This document shows, in pieces, positions 24,263 through 32,463 of a stretch of DNA of 32,463 nt. The notes below the pieces were generated by a model. That model was not told the origin of the DNA, ran no database searches, and saw only the letters and a program-made list of their open reading frames with translations. Position numbers and translations under genes: made by a program. The stretch's first letter is position 1. Each line of letters begins with the position of its first letter. The DNA is taken from NCBI GenBank assembly GCA_018971945.1, contig JAGWZH010000026.1:1-32463 (forward strand). Reading direction: 5' to 3'. This stretch comes from Alphaproteobacteria bacterium. Its GTDB lineage: Bacteria; Pseudomonadota; Alphaproteobacteria; Caulobacterales; Aquidulcibacteraceae.

Positions 24263-24895
24263 ATGACCGAGCGCGCCCGTTTGAGTGCTGGGGTTGTTGC
24301 GCTGATCGCCTGGTTCGGCCTTGGGCTGCATTTCACCGTGGCGACGATTGAGACGATGCAACGCGGTGGCGGCGCATGGGATGCTGTGCTGAGCGCGCTC
24401 ACCTATTACACGATCCTGTCAAATCTGCTGGTAGCTCTGACCATGACGGGCGTCGCTGCGCGTTGCTGGCCGGGCGGGGCCCAGCCAGATCAGTCCTTTC
24501 TTGGCGCGGTCACACTATCAATCCTGATCACGTTCGTGGTGTTCTGGACGGTTTTGAGCGAGGGGTGGTCGCCGCAGGGGCTGCGCTGGACCTCGGACAG
24601 AATCATGCATGGGCTGACGCCGATTCTGATGATCGCGTTTTGGTTGGTGTTTACGCCGAAGTCCGAGCTCCGCTGGCGCGATGCGCTCGTCTGGCCGTGG
24701 ATTGCAGCGGCTTATGGGGTATTCGCGCTGGTTTTTGGCGGCTTGACTGGACAATACCACTATTTTTTCCTGGATGCGGGGACGCTGGGGTGGGCGGAGG
24801 TTGCCCGCAATAGTCTGACGCTGCTGGCGATCTTCAGCGCCATGGGCGCGCTGATGATTGCCGTTGGTCGTCTGGATAAGCGCCGAGGCGGCTAA
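24263..24895 (+). CDS. Pr6Pr-type integral membrane protein
   Basis: A 210-aa inner-membrane protein with about six predicted helices (roughly residues 9-29, 47-66, 82-101, 115-131, 145-162, 183-203). Family-like features are the YYTILSNLLVAL motif after helix 2, the H in MHGLTPILMIAFWLVF, and a GQYHYFFLD loop before the last helix. These resemble Pr6Pr (FAR-17a/AIG1-like) proteins, which have no firm biochemical role. A good ribosome site, GAGAGAGGA, is a few bases upstream of the ATG. It stands alone: 228 bp from the previous gene and followed immediately by a perfect palindrome. Confidence 0.8.
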   Translation: MTERARLSAGVVALIAWFGLGLHFTVATIETMQRGGGAWDAVLSALTYYTILSNLLVALTMTGVAARCWPGGAQPDQSFLGAVTLSILITFVVFWTVLSEGWSPQGLRWTSDRIMHGLTPILMIAFWLVFTPKSELRWRDALVWPWIAAAYGVFALVFGGLTGQYHYFFLDAGTLGWAEVARNSLTLLAIFSAMGALMIAVGRLDKRRGG

Positions 24896-24921
24896 GCCTG
24901 GCGCCGCATGCGGCGCCAGGC
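24896..24921. repeat. 26-bp perfect palindrome after the Pr6Pr gene
   Basis: The half-site GCCTGGCGCCGCA is followed directly by its exact reverse complement. It begins on the first base after the TAA stop. It lies between two convergent genes and may act as a two-way stem for transcript ends, although no T run follows on the plus strand. It has no spacer, so in RNA the central bases would have to open into a loop. Confidence 0.8.
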
Positions 24922-25034
24922 GGTTCCTTGGAAGCCAGCGGGGCTCGTCTCGACCCTCAACCACACGGCGCAGATCCGCTGTTCGGTGACAGCTCATCGC
25001 TCAGGAGGGGGCGGTTCGGCGCATTCTGGGGCGT

Positions 25035-25292
25035 TCAGCTCTCGATGGGAGGCTCCTCGTCCTCCCAGAAAGGCCTGACCTCGCCTTTGAGGAGAAGGGT
25101 CAAGGGATCGCCTTTCCGATCAAGGGTCTTGCCGGCCTGGACGCGGATCCAGCCTTCCGAAACGCAATACTCCTCGACATTAGTCTTCCGCTGTCCGCGG
25201 AACAAAATGCCCACGCCCCGGGTCAAGGCGGCCTCATTATGATAGGGACTTTTCGGGTTGACCGACAGCCGATCGGGCAAAGCATCGCTCAT
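25035..25292 (-). CDS. DUF3297 protein
   Basis: An 85-aa protein starting MSDALPDRLSVNPKSPYHNE. Its GVGILFRGQRKTNVEEYCVSEG and VQAGKTLDRKGDPLTLLLKGEV segments match the DUF3297 family, common in Proteobacteria and of unknown function. I chose the ATG at 25292 because family members start with MSDxLPDRLS and GAGAGG lies 6 nt upstream; the frame remains open to 25343 but without support. It is convergent with the Pr6Pr gene and divergent from glyQ. The 242-bp gap to glyQ holds no clear gene or strong promoter match. Confidence 0.93.
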   Translation of the reverse strand: MSDALPDRLSVNPKSPYHNEAALTRGVGILFRGQRKTNVEEYCVSEGWIRVQAGKTLDRKGDPLTLLLKGEVRPFWEDEEPPIES

Positions 25293-25534
25293 GGAGGGCC
25301 TCTCGTGGCGGGCGCCATTAGCGGATTTTCCGGCTGCAGCCAAGGCCGCCTCTGGCCAAAAAAATCTATGGTCAGGTCCAGCGCTGACGCCGGCGCCGCC
25401 GAAGCCGTTGCGTCAAAGAAGTTTTCCGCATCGCGCGCCACGATCATGGGCCTAGAGAAGAACCGAGCCCTGCGCCTATGCCGCGCTCACCGCCCCGTTG
25501 ACCGGACAGCCGCCGCAGGGCTACCCCTCGCACC

Positions 25535-26440
25535 ATGCCCAAGACCACGCTTCAGCAAGAGCCCCCCCCATCCAAAGCCCGCTGTTTTCAGGACGTCATC
25601 CTGATTTTGCAGAATTATTGGGCGGCGAAAGGCTGTGCGATCCTGCAGCCCTATGATGAGCAGGTCGGGGCGGGGACCCTACATCCCGCCACCACGCTGC
25701 GCGCGCTCGGTCCGAAACCCTGGCGTGCAGCCTATGTGCAGCCGTCCCGGCGTCCCAAAGACGGCCGCTACGGCGATAACCCGAACCGGCTCCAACATTA
25801 TTACCAGTTCCAGGTGATCCTGAAGCCGAACCCTTTCGATCTGCAGGAGCTCTATTTGGGCTCTCTCCACGCCATTGGCCTCGACCCGCTGCTTCACGAC
25901 ATCCGCTTTGTCGAGGACGACTGGGAGAACCCTACCGTCGGTGCCTGGGGCTTGGGCTGGGAGGTCTGGTGCGACGGCATGGAGGTTAGCCAGTTTACAT
26001 ATTTCCAGCAGGTCGGGGGTCTTGATCTGCGTCCTGTTTCGGGCGAGTTGACGTACGGGCTTGAGCGTTTGGCCATGTATGTTCTGGGCTTCGACAGGGT
26101 CTATGACATGCCCTTCAATGACCCGGACGCGCCCCACGCGCTGACCTATGGCGATGTGTTCTTGGAGAACGAACGCCAGCAGAGCCGTTTCAATTTTGAG
26201 CTGTCCGATCCTCAGCTGACGCTGCGCTGGTTTGCAGACGCAGAAGCGACGGCGTTGCGGCTCTTGGCGGCTGGGGCAGTGCTGCCGGCCTTCGATTTCA
26301 CGCTCAAGGCGAGCCATCTGTTCAATCTGTTGGACGCTCGTGGGGTTGTGTCCCCCACCGAAAGGCAGAGCTTCATCGCCCGCGTACGCACATTGGCCAA
26401 AGGCTGTGCCGAGGCCTGGGCCTTTGGAGAAGGGGTTTGA
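25535..26440 (+). CDS. glyQ: Glycyl-tRNA synthetase alpha subunit
   Basis: The 301-aa catalytic subunit of the bacterial tetrameric (alpha2beta2) glycyl-tRNA synthetase, which charges tRNA-Gly. It has the family's start [17 protein letters not shown], the substrate segment [20 protein letters not shown], the class II motif region [20 protein letters not shown], and [20 protein letters not shown]. It also shows [31 protein letters not shown]. All expected blocks are intact and the length is normal. The ribosome site before ATG 25535 is weak. Unusually, the beta-subunit gene does not follow directly: 277 bp separate the two. Confidence 0.98.
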   Translation: MPKTTLQQEPPPSKARCFQDVILILQNYWAAKGCAILQPYDEQVGAGTLHPATTLRALGPKPWRAAYVQPSRRPKDGRYGDNPNRLQHYYQFQVILKPNPFDLQELYLGSLHAIGLDPLLHDIRFVEDDWENPTVGAWGLGWEVWCDGMEVSQFTYFQQVGGLDLRPVSGELTYGLERLAMYVLGFDRVYDMPFNDPDAPHALTYGDVFLENERQQSRFNFELSDPQLTLRWFADAEATALRLLAAGAVLPAFDFTLKASHLFNLLDARGVVSPTERQSFIARVRTLAKGCAEAWAFGEGV

Positions 26441-26717
26441 GCGTGGCCCTCGGATGCAAGAAGGGCCTTCAGGCGTCGCCGAGCCTGAAAGCGCCAGGGG
26501 CGATGTCCAGGACGCTCCCGTTCTCCGGAGGGGGCCTCAGCCCTCCCCATACCGGCGGCGCCGTCACGCGTTTCGCGGTCGTCCCTGTCCCGCCTCGAGG
26601 CTCCGCCGCATCCTCGAAGCGTCCAGCGAGGTCCGCCACGCTTGGGCGTCCGCGACCGTAACCGCCGCGACGGAACCGCCCTCGCCAAGCCCTGCAACGC
26701 CCGCTAGAATCAAGCCC
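26441..26717 (+). other. glyQ-glyS spacer, no gene recognised
   Basis: A 277-bp, very GC-rich gap inside what is usually a tight operon. A frame beginning at TTG 26437 is open for 74 codons, but the peptide resembles nothing I know, is rich in Pro/Ser/Ala, and lacks a ribosome site. The glyS frame is also stop-free through the gap, but true GlyS homology begins only at ATG 26718. I see no terminator with a T run and no convincing promoter. Confidence 0.5.
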
Positions 26718-28886
26718 ATGCCGCATCTTCTCATCGAAATCCTCTCTGAAGAGATCCCCGCTCGCATGCAGGCCAGGGCCGAAGCGGATCTGCGCAAGCT
26801 GATTTTGGAAGGCTTGGCGGCTTTTGGCTTGAAGCCTCAGGCGGCCCGCACCTTCTCCACCCCAAGGCGGCTGGGCCTCGCCGCTGAAGGCCTTCCGGCC
26901 GCTTCCGCGGCGGTGGCCGAAGAACGCAAAGGCCCTCGCGTCGGCGCTCCGGAGGCGGCGATACAGGGGTTTATCAAAGCCGCAGGCCTCGCTTCTATCC
27001 ATGAGGCCGACATTGTCGACGATAAGAAGGGCCAGTCTTATATCGCCCGCATCCATCGCCCGGGTCGCGAGACGACAGGGGTCTTGGCGGAGATAGTGCC
27101 CTCTGTCCTCAAGGCTTTTCCCTGGCCGAAATCCATGCGTTCGGGGTACGGCGATCTGGCCTGGGTGCGCCCGATCCGCAATGTGCTGGTGATGTTTGAC
27201 GGCGAGCTGGTTGCGATCGAACTTGAGCGGGTTCCGAACCGGCCTGAGACCTGCGGCCATCGCTTTCATGCGCCCCAGGCCATTCCGGTTCGCCGCTTCG
27301 AGGACTACGAACGCAAGCTTCGCGGCGCCTTTGTGATGCTGGAGCGCGAGGAACGCAAAGCGACGATCATCGCCGACGCCCGCACCCTGTGCGCGGCCCG
27401 CAATCTTGAGCTCGTGGAAGATATGGGGCTTTTGGAAGAGGCGGCAGGGCTTGTGGAATGGCCGGTGGCCCTCATGGGGGATATGGATCCGGCCTTTCTG
27501 GACCTGCCGAGCGAGGTGATCCGCCTCACCATGCGCACCCATCAAAAATACTTCGCCGTCCGCGATCCGAAGACCCGACGTCTTGCCCCCCATTTTATCA
27601 CCGTGGCGAACATTGAGGCGAAGGACGGGGGCAGAGCGATCGCTGCAGGCAATGCGCGCGTCCTCAGCGCGCGTTTGAACGACGCCCGTTTCTTCTGGGC
27701 GAAAGATCGGGAGACCCCGCTATACACCGAAGAGCGGCGGGAGAAGCTCAAGGGTCTTGTTTTCCACGCCAGGCTGGGCAGCGTCTGGGACAAGGTCGAG
27801 CGGGTTGCGGCCCTTGCGCGGGATCTCGCCCCGATATGCGGCGCCGACCCCGACCTCTGCGAGGAGGCCGCCCGCCTAGCGAAAATGGACCTCGTCGCCG
27901 AAACAGTGGGGGAGTTCCCGGAGCTGCAGGGCCAAATCGGGCGCCTGTTGTACGAGGCTGGTCCAGCGCTTTCCCAAAAAGAGGGTCAGGAAAGCGGCAA
28001 GTCCGCTCATGGAGGGTCTAAAGCCCAATCGTCGATCGCAGCGGCCATTGAAGATCATTACCGCCCCCTGGGTCCGAACGACCGCGTGCCGACCGATCCG
28101 GTCGCTGTGACGCTGGCGCTGGCGGATAAGCTCGACAGCCTTGTCGGCTTTTGGGCGATCGACGAAAAGCCCACAGGGTCGGGAGACGCCTTCGGCTCGC
28201 GCCGGGCGGCATTGGGAGTTTTGCGCATCCTCTTGGACAATATGATCCCGCTGGAGCTGCAAAAAGGATCCCTTCTGGTCAATCACGGGCCTCGATATGG
28301 CTTGCCCGGCCTGCTTAAAGCCGAGGATTGGGCTCCTCTTATAGCGGATTTGACCCTTGGCTTCCTGCTGGATCGACTGACTGTCTCGTTGCGCGAGGAA
28401 GGGTTCTCGCCCTCTCATTGCGCCGCCGCCTTCGAGACACGGCTGTTGGGTTTCAGCCCCCTTGATCTGCGTCGCCGCGTCGAGGCGCTTGACGCTTTTC
28501 TCAAAACCGACTCGGGCGAGAGCCTGCTCGCAGGGTATAAGCGCGCCGCTAATATTTTGGCCCAGGAAGAGAAGAAACAGCCTGGCCTGGCCCAAGAGAT
28601 CGCCGCAGCCCCCGCGGCCTGGGACCTTCTGCAGGAGGGCGCGGAAAAAGCGCTTTTTGAAGCTCTCAAGGCCGCCGCAGGCGAGGCGCAGAAGTCCATG
28701 GCCCAAGGGCGTTTCGCCGACGCGATGACGGAGTTGGCTCGTTTGCGCGGCCCTGTCGACGCCCTCCTAGACGGCGTCCTCATCAACGCCAAGGACCCGT
28801 CGCTGCGTCTTAATCGTCTGCGACTTTTGGCCGAGATCCGATCCGCGCTGCTGAGCGTCGCGAACTTCTCCAAGATCGAAGGATAA
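26718..28886 (+). CDS. glyS: Glycyl-tRNA synthetase beta subunit
   Basis: The 722-aa tRNA-binding partner of GlyQ. The start MPHLLIEILSEEIPARMQ at 26718 is the classic GlyS N terminus and fixes the start codon even though the frame is open further upstream. The middle has LRLTMRTHQKYFAV-type wording (VIRLTMRTHQKYFAVRDP), LSARLNDARFFWAKDRETPL, and KLKGLVFHARLGSVWDKVERV. The HD-like domain contains ADKLDSLVGFWAIDEKPTGSGD and FGSRRAALGVLRILLDN. The C-terminal anticodon-binding region includes FLKTDSGESLLAGYKRAANIL and LRLNRLRLLAEIRSALLSVANFSKIEG-type residues. Its stop is 4 nt before ppdK. Confidence 0.97.
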   Translation: MPHLLIEILSEEIPARMQARAEADLRKLILEGLAAFGLKPQAARTFSTPRRLGLAAEGLPAASAAVAEERKGPRVGAPEAAIQGFIKAAGLASIHEADIVDDKKGQSYIARIHRPGRETTGVLAEIVPSVLKAFPWPKSMRSGYGDLAWVRPIRNVLVMFDGELVAIELERVPNRPETCGHRFHAPQAIPVRRFEDYERKLRGAFVMLEREERKATIIADARTLCAARNLELVEDMGLLEEAAGLVEWPVALMGDMDPAFLDLPSEVIRLTMRTHQKYFAVRDPKTRRLAPHFITVANIEAKDGGRAIAAGNARVLSARLNDARFFWAKDRETPLYTEERREKLKGLVFHARLGSVWDKVERVAALARDLAPICGADPDLCEEAARLAKMDLVAETVGEFPELQGQIGRLLYEAGPALSQKEGQESGKSAHGGSKAQSSIAAAIEDHYRPLGPNDRVPTDPVAVTLALADKLDSLVGFWAIDEKPTGSGDAFGSRRAALGVLRILLDNMIPLELQKGSLLVNHGPRYGLPGLLKAEDWAPLIADLTLGFLLDRLTVSLREEGFSPSHCAAAFETRLLGFSPLDLRRRVEALDAFLKTDSGESLLAGYKRAANILAQEEKKQPGLAQEIAAAPAAWDLLQEGAEKALFEALKAAAGEAQKSMAQGRFADAMTELARLRGPVDALLDGVLINAKDPSLRLNRLRLLAEIRSALLSVANFSKIEG

Positions 28887-28890
28887 GAAC

Positions 28891-31584
28891 ATGGCCGAAC
28901 GGTTCGTCTATGGCTTTGGCGGCGGGTCTACCGATGGCGACGCGGCCATGCGCGACCTGCTTGGCGGCAAAGGCGCCAACCTCGCTGAGATGGCCAAGCT
29001 TGGCCTTCCCGTGCCTCCCGGCTTCACCATCACCACCGCGGCCTGCAACGCCTATTACGCCAATGGCCGCGAATGGCCGGAGGGGTTAGAGGAGGAGGTC
29101 GCCCGGGCGGTCGCAGAGCTCGAAGCCAAGACTGGAAAACGCTTCGGGGATGCGTCCAATCCGCTTCTGGTCTCGGTGCGCTCCGGCGCCCGGGCCTCGA
29201 TGCCGGGCATGATGGATACTGTTCTCAATCTGGGACTTAATGACGAAACCGCCGCTGGTCTCGCTGCCAAAGCAGGCGACGAGCGCTTCGCCTATGACAG
29301 TTATCGTCGCTTCATCCAGATGTATTCACATGTCGTGTTGGAGCTCGATCACGGCGCTTTTGAAGCCATCCTCGAGGGCTACAAGGAGGAAAACGAGCTC
29401 CGTTCAGACACGGACATAGACGCCTCCGGTTGGAAAGAGATCATAAAAGCGTACAAAAAAGAGGTGGAGAGGGCTTCAGGTCATCCGTTTCCCGCCAACC
29501 CTGAAGAGCAGCTTTGGGGAGGCGTTGCCGCAGTCTTCCGTTCTTGGATGAACCCCAGAGCAAATGTCTACCGCAAGCTTCACAACATTCCCGAAGCCTG
29601 GGGCACCGCGATCAATGTTCAGGCCATGGTGTTCGGCAACATGGGCGAGACAAGCGCCACGGGCGTCGCCTTCACCCGCGATCCGTCCACGGGCGCCAAC
29701 CGTTTCTATGGGGAGTTTCTGATCAATGCCCAGGGCGAAGATGTCGTCGCTGGCATCCGCACCCCTCGCCCGATCACAAGGGCCGCCCGGGAAGAGATGG
29801 GCGACAAGCACCTATCGATGGAAGAGGCGATGCCGGAGGTGTTCGCCCAGCTGACCGAGATGTATCGTCGGCTGGAGGCGCATTATTGCGACATGCAAGA
29901 CATTGAGTTCACGGTCGAGCAGGGCATGCTCTATATGCTCCAGACCAGGAATGGCAAACGCACCGCCAAAGCCAGCCTCAAGATCGCAGTCGACATGGTC
30001 GACGAGGGTCTGATTACCCCGGAACAGGCCGTCCTGCGGGTTGATCCGGCATCCCTTGATCAATTGCTGCATCCAACGATTTCGCCGAAATTCAAGCGCG
30101 ACGTCATCGTCCAGGGTCTTCCCGCGTCACCGGGTGCAGCAATAGGCAGGGTTGTGTTCGATCCGGACGAAGCCGCCGACCTTGCCCAGCGCGGGGAGGC
30201 CGTCATTTTGGTCAGGACAGAGACTAGCCCAGAAGACATCCATGGCATGCATGCCGCCCGCGCGATCGTCACAAGCCGCGGCGGAATGACGAGCCACGCT
30301 GCTGTCGTCGCCCGTGGCATGGGACGACCCTGCGTTTGCGGCGCCACAGATTTGCGTATCGACGAAGCCCAGGGTCAGTTCGTCGCCAGCGGAAGGGTGG
30401 TCCGTCGCGGCGACCTCATCACTGTCGACGGCTCTGGCCAGAAGGGGTGGGGCCAGGTTCTGGCAGGGGCTGCGGAGATGGTTCAACATGAACTGTCAGG
30501 CGATTTCGCACGGGTGATGGAGTGGGCCGATTCCATTAGGAAGCTCCAGGTACGGACGAATGCGGAAACGCCCGATGATCTCAAGGTGGCGCTTGAATTC
30601 GGCGCGGAAGGCATTGGGCTGTGCCGGACCGAACACATGTTTTTCAACGCAAGCCGAATTGCTGCGGTTCGCGAGATGATCCTCGCCGAAAGCGTCGCCG
30701 ATCGGGTCAACGCGCTTTCAAAGATACTCCCCTTCCAAAGAGAGGACTTCGTCGAGATTTTCCGCCTTTTGGATGGGCGTCCGGGCACGATCCGGCTCCT
30801 GGATCCCCCGCTCCACGAGTTTTTGCCGCATTCGCCGGAGGAGTGCGCCGCGGTGGCGGCAAGCCTGAAGGTCGATCCCAAGGCGCTCCAGGCGCGTGTG
30901 AAGGAGTTGATGGAGGTCAATCCCATGCTGGGGTTCCGCGGTTGCCGCTTGGCGATCGCTTATCCTGAGATCTACGCGATGCAGGCCCGGGCGATTTTCG
31001 AGGCTGCCGCGGAGGTCGCAAAGGAGACCGGCGTCATCCCAAAGCCAGAGATCATGATTCCCTTCGTCATGAGCCGTAAAGAACTGGCTGCGGTCCGGAG
31101 CATTGTGGAGGAAGCCGCCCGTGATGCGCTCGCGGCTGCGGGTGTTGAGCTTCCCTATCTGATCGGCACCATGATCGAGCTGCCCCGCGCGGCCTTGCGC
31201 GCCGGAGAAATCGCAGAAGAGGCGCACTTCTTCTCCTTCGGCACCAACGATCTGACCCAGACGACGTTGGGCGTCTCCCGCGACGATGCGGCGAAATTCC
31301 TGGGCCTCTATGTCGATCGGGGTTTATTGGAGCGCGACCCATTCGTCTCTATTGACGCAGCCGGCGTCGGCGAACTGGTGCAGATTGCCGCGGAGCGGGG
31401 CCGCCTAGCCCGTTCTGAGCTAAAACTCGGCATTTGCGGCGAACACGGCGGCGACCCGGACTCGATCGCCTTCTGCATGCGCTTGGGACTGGACTATGTC
31501 TCGTGTTCGCCGTTTCGGGTGCCTATTGCACGTCTTGCCGCCGCCCACGCAGCCTTGAGCGAGAAGCGCCCCAGCCTGGCGTGA
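28891..31584 (+). CDS. ppdK: Pyruvate, phosphate dikinase
   Basis: An 897-aa enzyme interconverting pyruvate + ATP + Pi and PEP + AMP + PPi. It has the N-terminal ATP-grasp domain with FGGGSTDGDAAMRDLLGGKG, GLPVPPGFTIT and VRSGARASMPGMMDTVLNLG. The swivelling phosphohistidine domain has GGMTSHAAVVARGMGRPCV with His469. The C-terminal PEP/pyruvate barrel has EGIGLCRTEHMFF, ELPRAALRAGEIAEEAHFFS, FGTNDLTQTTLGVSRDDA, and the catalytic Cys849 in LGICGEHGGDP. The gene is complete. It begins 4 nt after glyS, with GGATAAG bridging the two, so it is part of the glyS transcription unit. The glyS-ppdK link is common in alphaproteobacteria. Confidence 0.98.
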   Translation: MAERFVYGFGGGSTDGDAAMRDLLGGKGANLAEMAKLGLPVPPGFTITTAACNAYYANGREWPEGLEEEVARAVAELEAKTGKRFGDASNPLLVSVRSGARASMPGMMDTVLNLGLNDETAAGLAAKAGDERFAYDSYRRFIQMYSHVVLELDHGAFEAILEGYKEENELRSDTDIDASGWKEIIKAYKKEVERASGHPFPANPEEQLWGGVAAVFRSWMNPRANVYRKLHNIPEAWGTAINVQAMVFGNMGETSATGVAFTRDPSTGANRFYGEFLINAQGEDVVAGIRTPRPITRAAREEMGDKHLSMEEAMPEVFAQLTEMYRRLEAHYCDMQDIEFTVEQGMLYMLQTRNGKRTAKASLKIAVDMVDEGLITPEQAVLRVDPASLDQLLHPTISPKFKRDVIVQGLPASPGAAIGRVVFDPDEAADLAQRGEAVILVRTETSPEDIHGMHAARAIVTSRGGMTSHAAVVARGMGRPCVCGATDLRIDEAQGQFVASGRVVRRGDLITVDGSGQKGWGQVLAGAAEMVQHELSGDFARVMEWADSIRKLQVRTNAETPDDLKVALEFGAEGIGLCRTEHMFFNASRIAAVREMILAESVADRVNALSKILPFQREDFVEIFRLLDGRPGTIRLLDPPLHEFLPHSPEECAAVAASLKVDPKALQARVKELMEVNPMLGFRGCRLAIAYPEIYAMQARAIFEAAAEVAKETGVIPKPEIMIPFVMSRKELAAVRSIVEEAARDALAAAGVELPYLIGTMIELPRAALRAGEIAEEAHFFSFGTNDLTQTTLGVSRDDAAKFLGLYVDRGLLERDPFVSIDAAGVGELVQIAAERGRLARSELKLGICGEHGGDPDSIAFCMRLGLDYVSCSPFRVPIARLAAAHAALSEKRPSLA

Positions 31585-31642
31585 GACGAGCCCCGCCGTC
31601 CGCCTTTCCGACCGATCCCGCATCTCCCATGGTGGGGCTGCC

Positions 31643-31673
31643 GAGCGCCTTCGCCCCCTGGCGCTCCTTGTTT
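31643..31673 (+). terminator. Possible terminator after ppdK
   Basis: Seven-bp perfect stem GAGCGCC (31643-31649) and GGCGCTC (31660-31666), with a 10-nt loop, followed by CTTGTTT. It lies about 58 bp after the ppdK stop. The T tract is interrupted, so strength is uncertain. Confidence 0.42.
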
Positions 31674-31958
31674 GGGGCGTTCGAGAGGGGTGTCGTACGG
31701 CCATCGCCGCTTGTCCAATCTGCGGTTATGCGCTTAACCAAGCCCTGGTTCCCGGAAATGGGCGCCTTTTAACCTTGAATGCTGCGCTGCGGCATGACAC
31801 ATGGACGCAGAGCCTCGCAGATCTGCGAGCGGCGTAACCTGTTGAGCTTGCGGGGTTTCCCCGTTCTCCTGGCTCGGCCTTTTGGCCGCGTCAGCTAACC
31901 AGAGGGCTGAAGGCGCTCGCTTCTTAACAAATTGTCAATCGCCCTGGCAGGGAGCGGC

Positions 31959-32057
31959 GTGTATTGGATCGCGGCTTTCGGCCATGTTGCCGGCGGATTT
32001 TTGATGGGATGGGGGCTGTTTGTGGAGCGCCTTTTGCGCCGCCGCCCCACCCCTTAA
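31959..32057 (+). CDS. Possible 32-aa membrane miniprotein
   Basis: From GTG 31959, with AGGGAG ending 4 nt upstream, a short frame codes a peptide of the form MYWIAAFGHVAGGFLMG followed by WGLFVERLLRRRPTP. That is one hydrophobic helix followed by a basic tail, a layout that fits a single-pass inner-membrane peptide. A TTG at 31932 could extend it by nine residues. There is no homology I can name and the frame is short enough to be chance, so this is a weak call. Confidence 0.22.
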   Translation: MYWIAAFGHVAGGFLMGWGLFVERLLRRRPTP

Positions 32058-32079
32058 GCAGTTATTAGGGACCTTCGTG

Positions 32080-32463
32080 ATGAACTGGCGAAGCTTTGCT
32101 ACCTTCATCGGGACGATTCGGACCGAACTCATGGTAGAACTTGAACGGAATCCTTTGGCCCTTCGGCAAGGTGCGGCGGCTCTAGCATGTGTCGCCGCCG
32201 CCGCTGTATCGATGCCGGTGATTGCGGAGCGGGCGGCCGAACAGAGGACGCTAGCGATCGCTAACGGGATCGGCGTGGATTACGCGCGTCGGCTGGATGC
32301 GCGTTTATTGAGTCGTGGGGAAGAGGCTGCAGACCTCGCTTTGGCGGCGCTTCGGGATGCCGAAGGCGGCTTGGTCGCGGTTGGATCCGCGCCGGTCCCC
32401 GCTCTGACCCAGGACCGTTCAGCAATGGTGCTGCAGGCTTCTCTTCGTGGGCGCAGTCCTGAG
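32080..32463 (+). CDS. Unidentified membrane-associated protein, 5' part only
   Basis: An open frame from ATG 32080 (GTG 32077 is in frame just before) runs through 128 codons without a stop to the window end. AGGGA at about 32066-32070 is well placed as ribosome site. The product starts MNWRSFATFIGTIRTELMVE, followed by a hydrophobic Ala-rich segment (about residues 34-50) and a helical region beginning IAERAAEQRTLAIANG. This suggests a short cytoplasmic start, one membrane anchor and an exported remainder. I do not recognise the family. Genes downstream of ppdK in some related bacteria code cell-wall hydrolases, but the domain that would show this lies outside the window. Confidence 0.65.
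   Translation, partial: MNWRSFATFIGTIRTELMVELERNPLALRQGAAALACVAAAAVSMPVIAERAAEQRTLAIANGIGVDYARRLDARLLSRGEEAADLALAALRDAEGGLVAVGSAPVPALTQDRSAMVLQASLRGRSPE

Larger units (their letters stand above)
31585..32079 (+). other. Intergenic region after ppdK
   Basis: A 495-bp gap with no gene I can name. It contains the possible ppdK terminator, the perfect 16-bp palindrome CTCGCAGATCTGCGAG (31814-31829), a short hairpin GGCCTTTTGGCC (about 31877-31888), and several TTAA-containing segments. One of these, TTAAGCAGTTATTAG (from 32054), lies just before the next gene. A 32-codon hydrophobic frame is listed separately. A small RNA or promoter cannot be excluded. Confidence 0.6.

Noticed and set aside
26437-26661. 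74-codon frame between glyQ and glyS as a firm gene
   Set aside because: TTG start without a ribosome site, low-complexity Pro/Ser/Ala peptide, no family resemblance; kept only as part of the spacer observation.
31935-32132. 65-codon minus-strand frame at the right end
   Set aside because: No ribosome site or recognisable features, and it overlaps the start of a better supported plus-strand gene.

Overview
The window is GC-rich chromosomal DNA from an alphaproteobacterium. The flagellar gene order (flgH-flgA-flgG-flgF diverging from fliL-fliM-DUF6468-motE-like) and a sigma-54 style promoter point towards a Caulobacterales, Parvularculales or related lineage; this assignment is inference from gene content and order. 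I see no phage, transposon, CRISPR array or defence locus. Nearly everything reads as core genome.

Layout. Bases 1-759 are the tail of a ribosomal RNA operon: the 3' end of 23S, then 5S, then initiator tRNA-fMet, closed by an intrinsic terminator. Bases 846-3901 (minus) are a flagellar rod and ring operon read in the order flgF, flgG, flgA, flgH. Bases 4146-10176 (plus) are the divergent fliL, fliM, DUF6468 and motE-like genes plus a very large TPR protein. The flgF/fliL gap holds a strong sigma-54 type promoter facing flgF, with two tandem dyad sites about 80-115 bp upstream that look like activator sites.

Bases 10215-11523 carry a pair of small glycosyltransferase-fold proteins (TIGR04283-like and DUF2064-like). 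They converge on a minus-strand pair, a family 4 type uracil-DNA glycosylase and a soluble lytic transglycosylase (13949 down to 11472). Bases 14047-20410 (plus) run ETF-ubiquinone oxidoreductase, two tandem TPR secretory proteins that look like diverged paralogues, and ispE. The second TPR gene contains an in-frame 18-bp minisatellite. A WecA/MraY-type phosphosugar transferase (20558-21709) converges on a polyprenyl diphosphate synthase (minus). Divergent from the latter are DUF2007 and a TrmN6-like methyltransferase.

The right third has a Pr6Pr-type membrane protein, a DUF3297 protein (minus), glyQ, glyS and ppdK. After a 495-bp gap, the 5' part of an unidentified membrane-associated gene runs off the end.

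Functionally, the flagellar block builds the distal rod, the L-ring, the P-ring chaperone, the switch and the stator accessory factors. IspE and the polyprenyl synthase supply isoprenoid precursors and long-chain prenyl diphosphate. The GT4 enzyme uses a polyprenyl phosphate acceptor, so these three are metabolically linked although not in one operon. I found no clear novel multi-gene system. The best leads are the flgF/fliL regulatory region, the tandem TPR pair with its minisatellite, and the large TPR protein in the fliLM operon.
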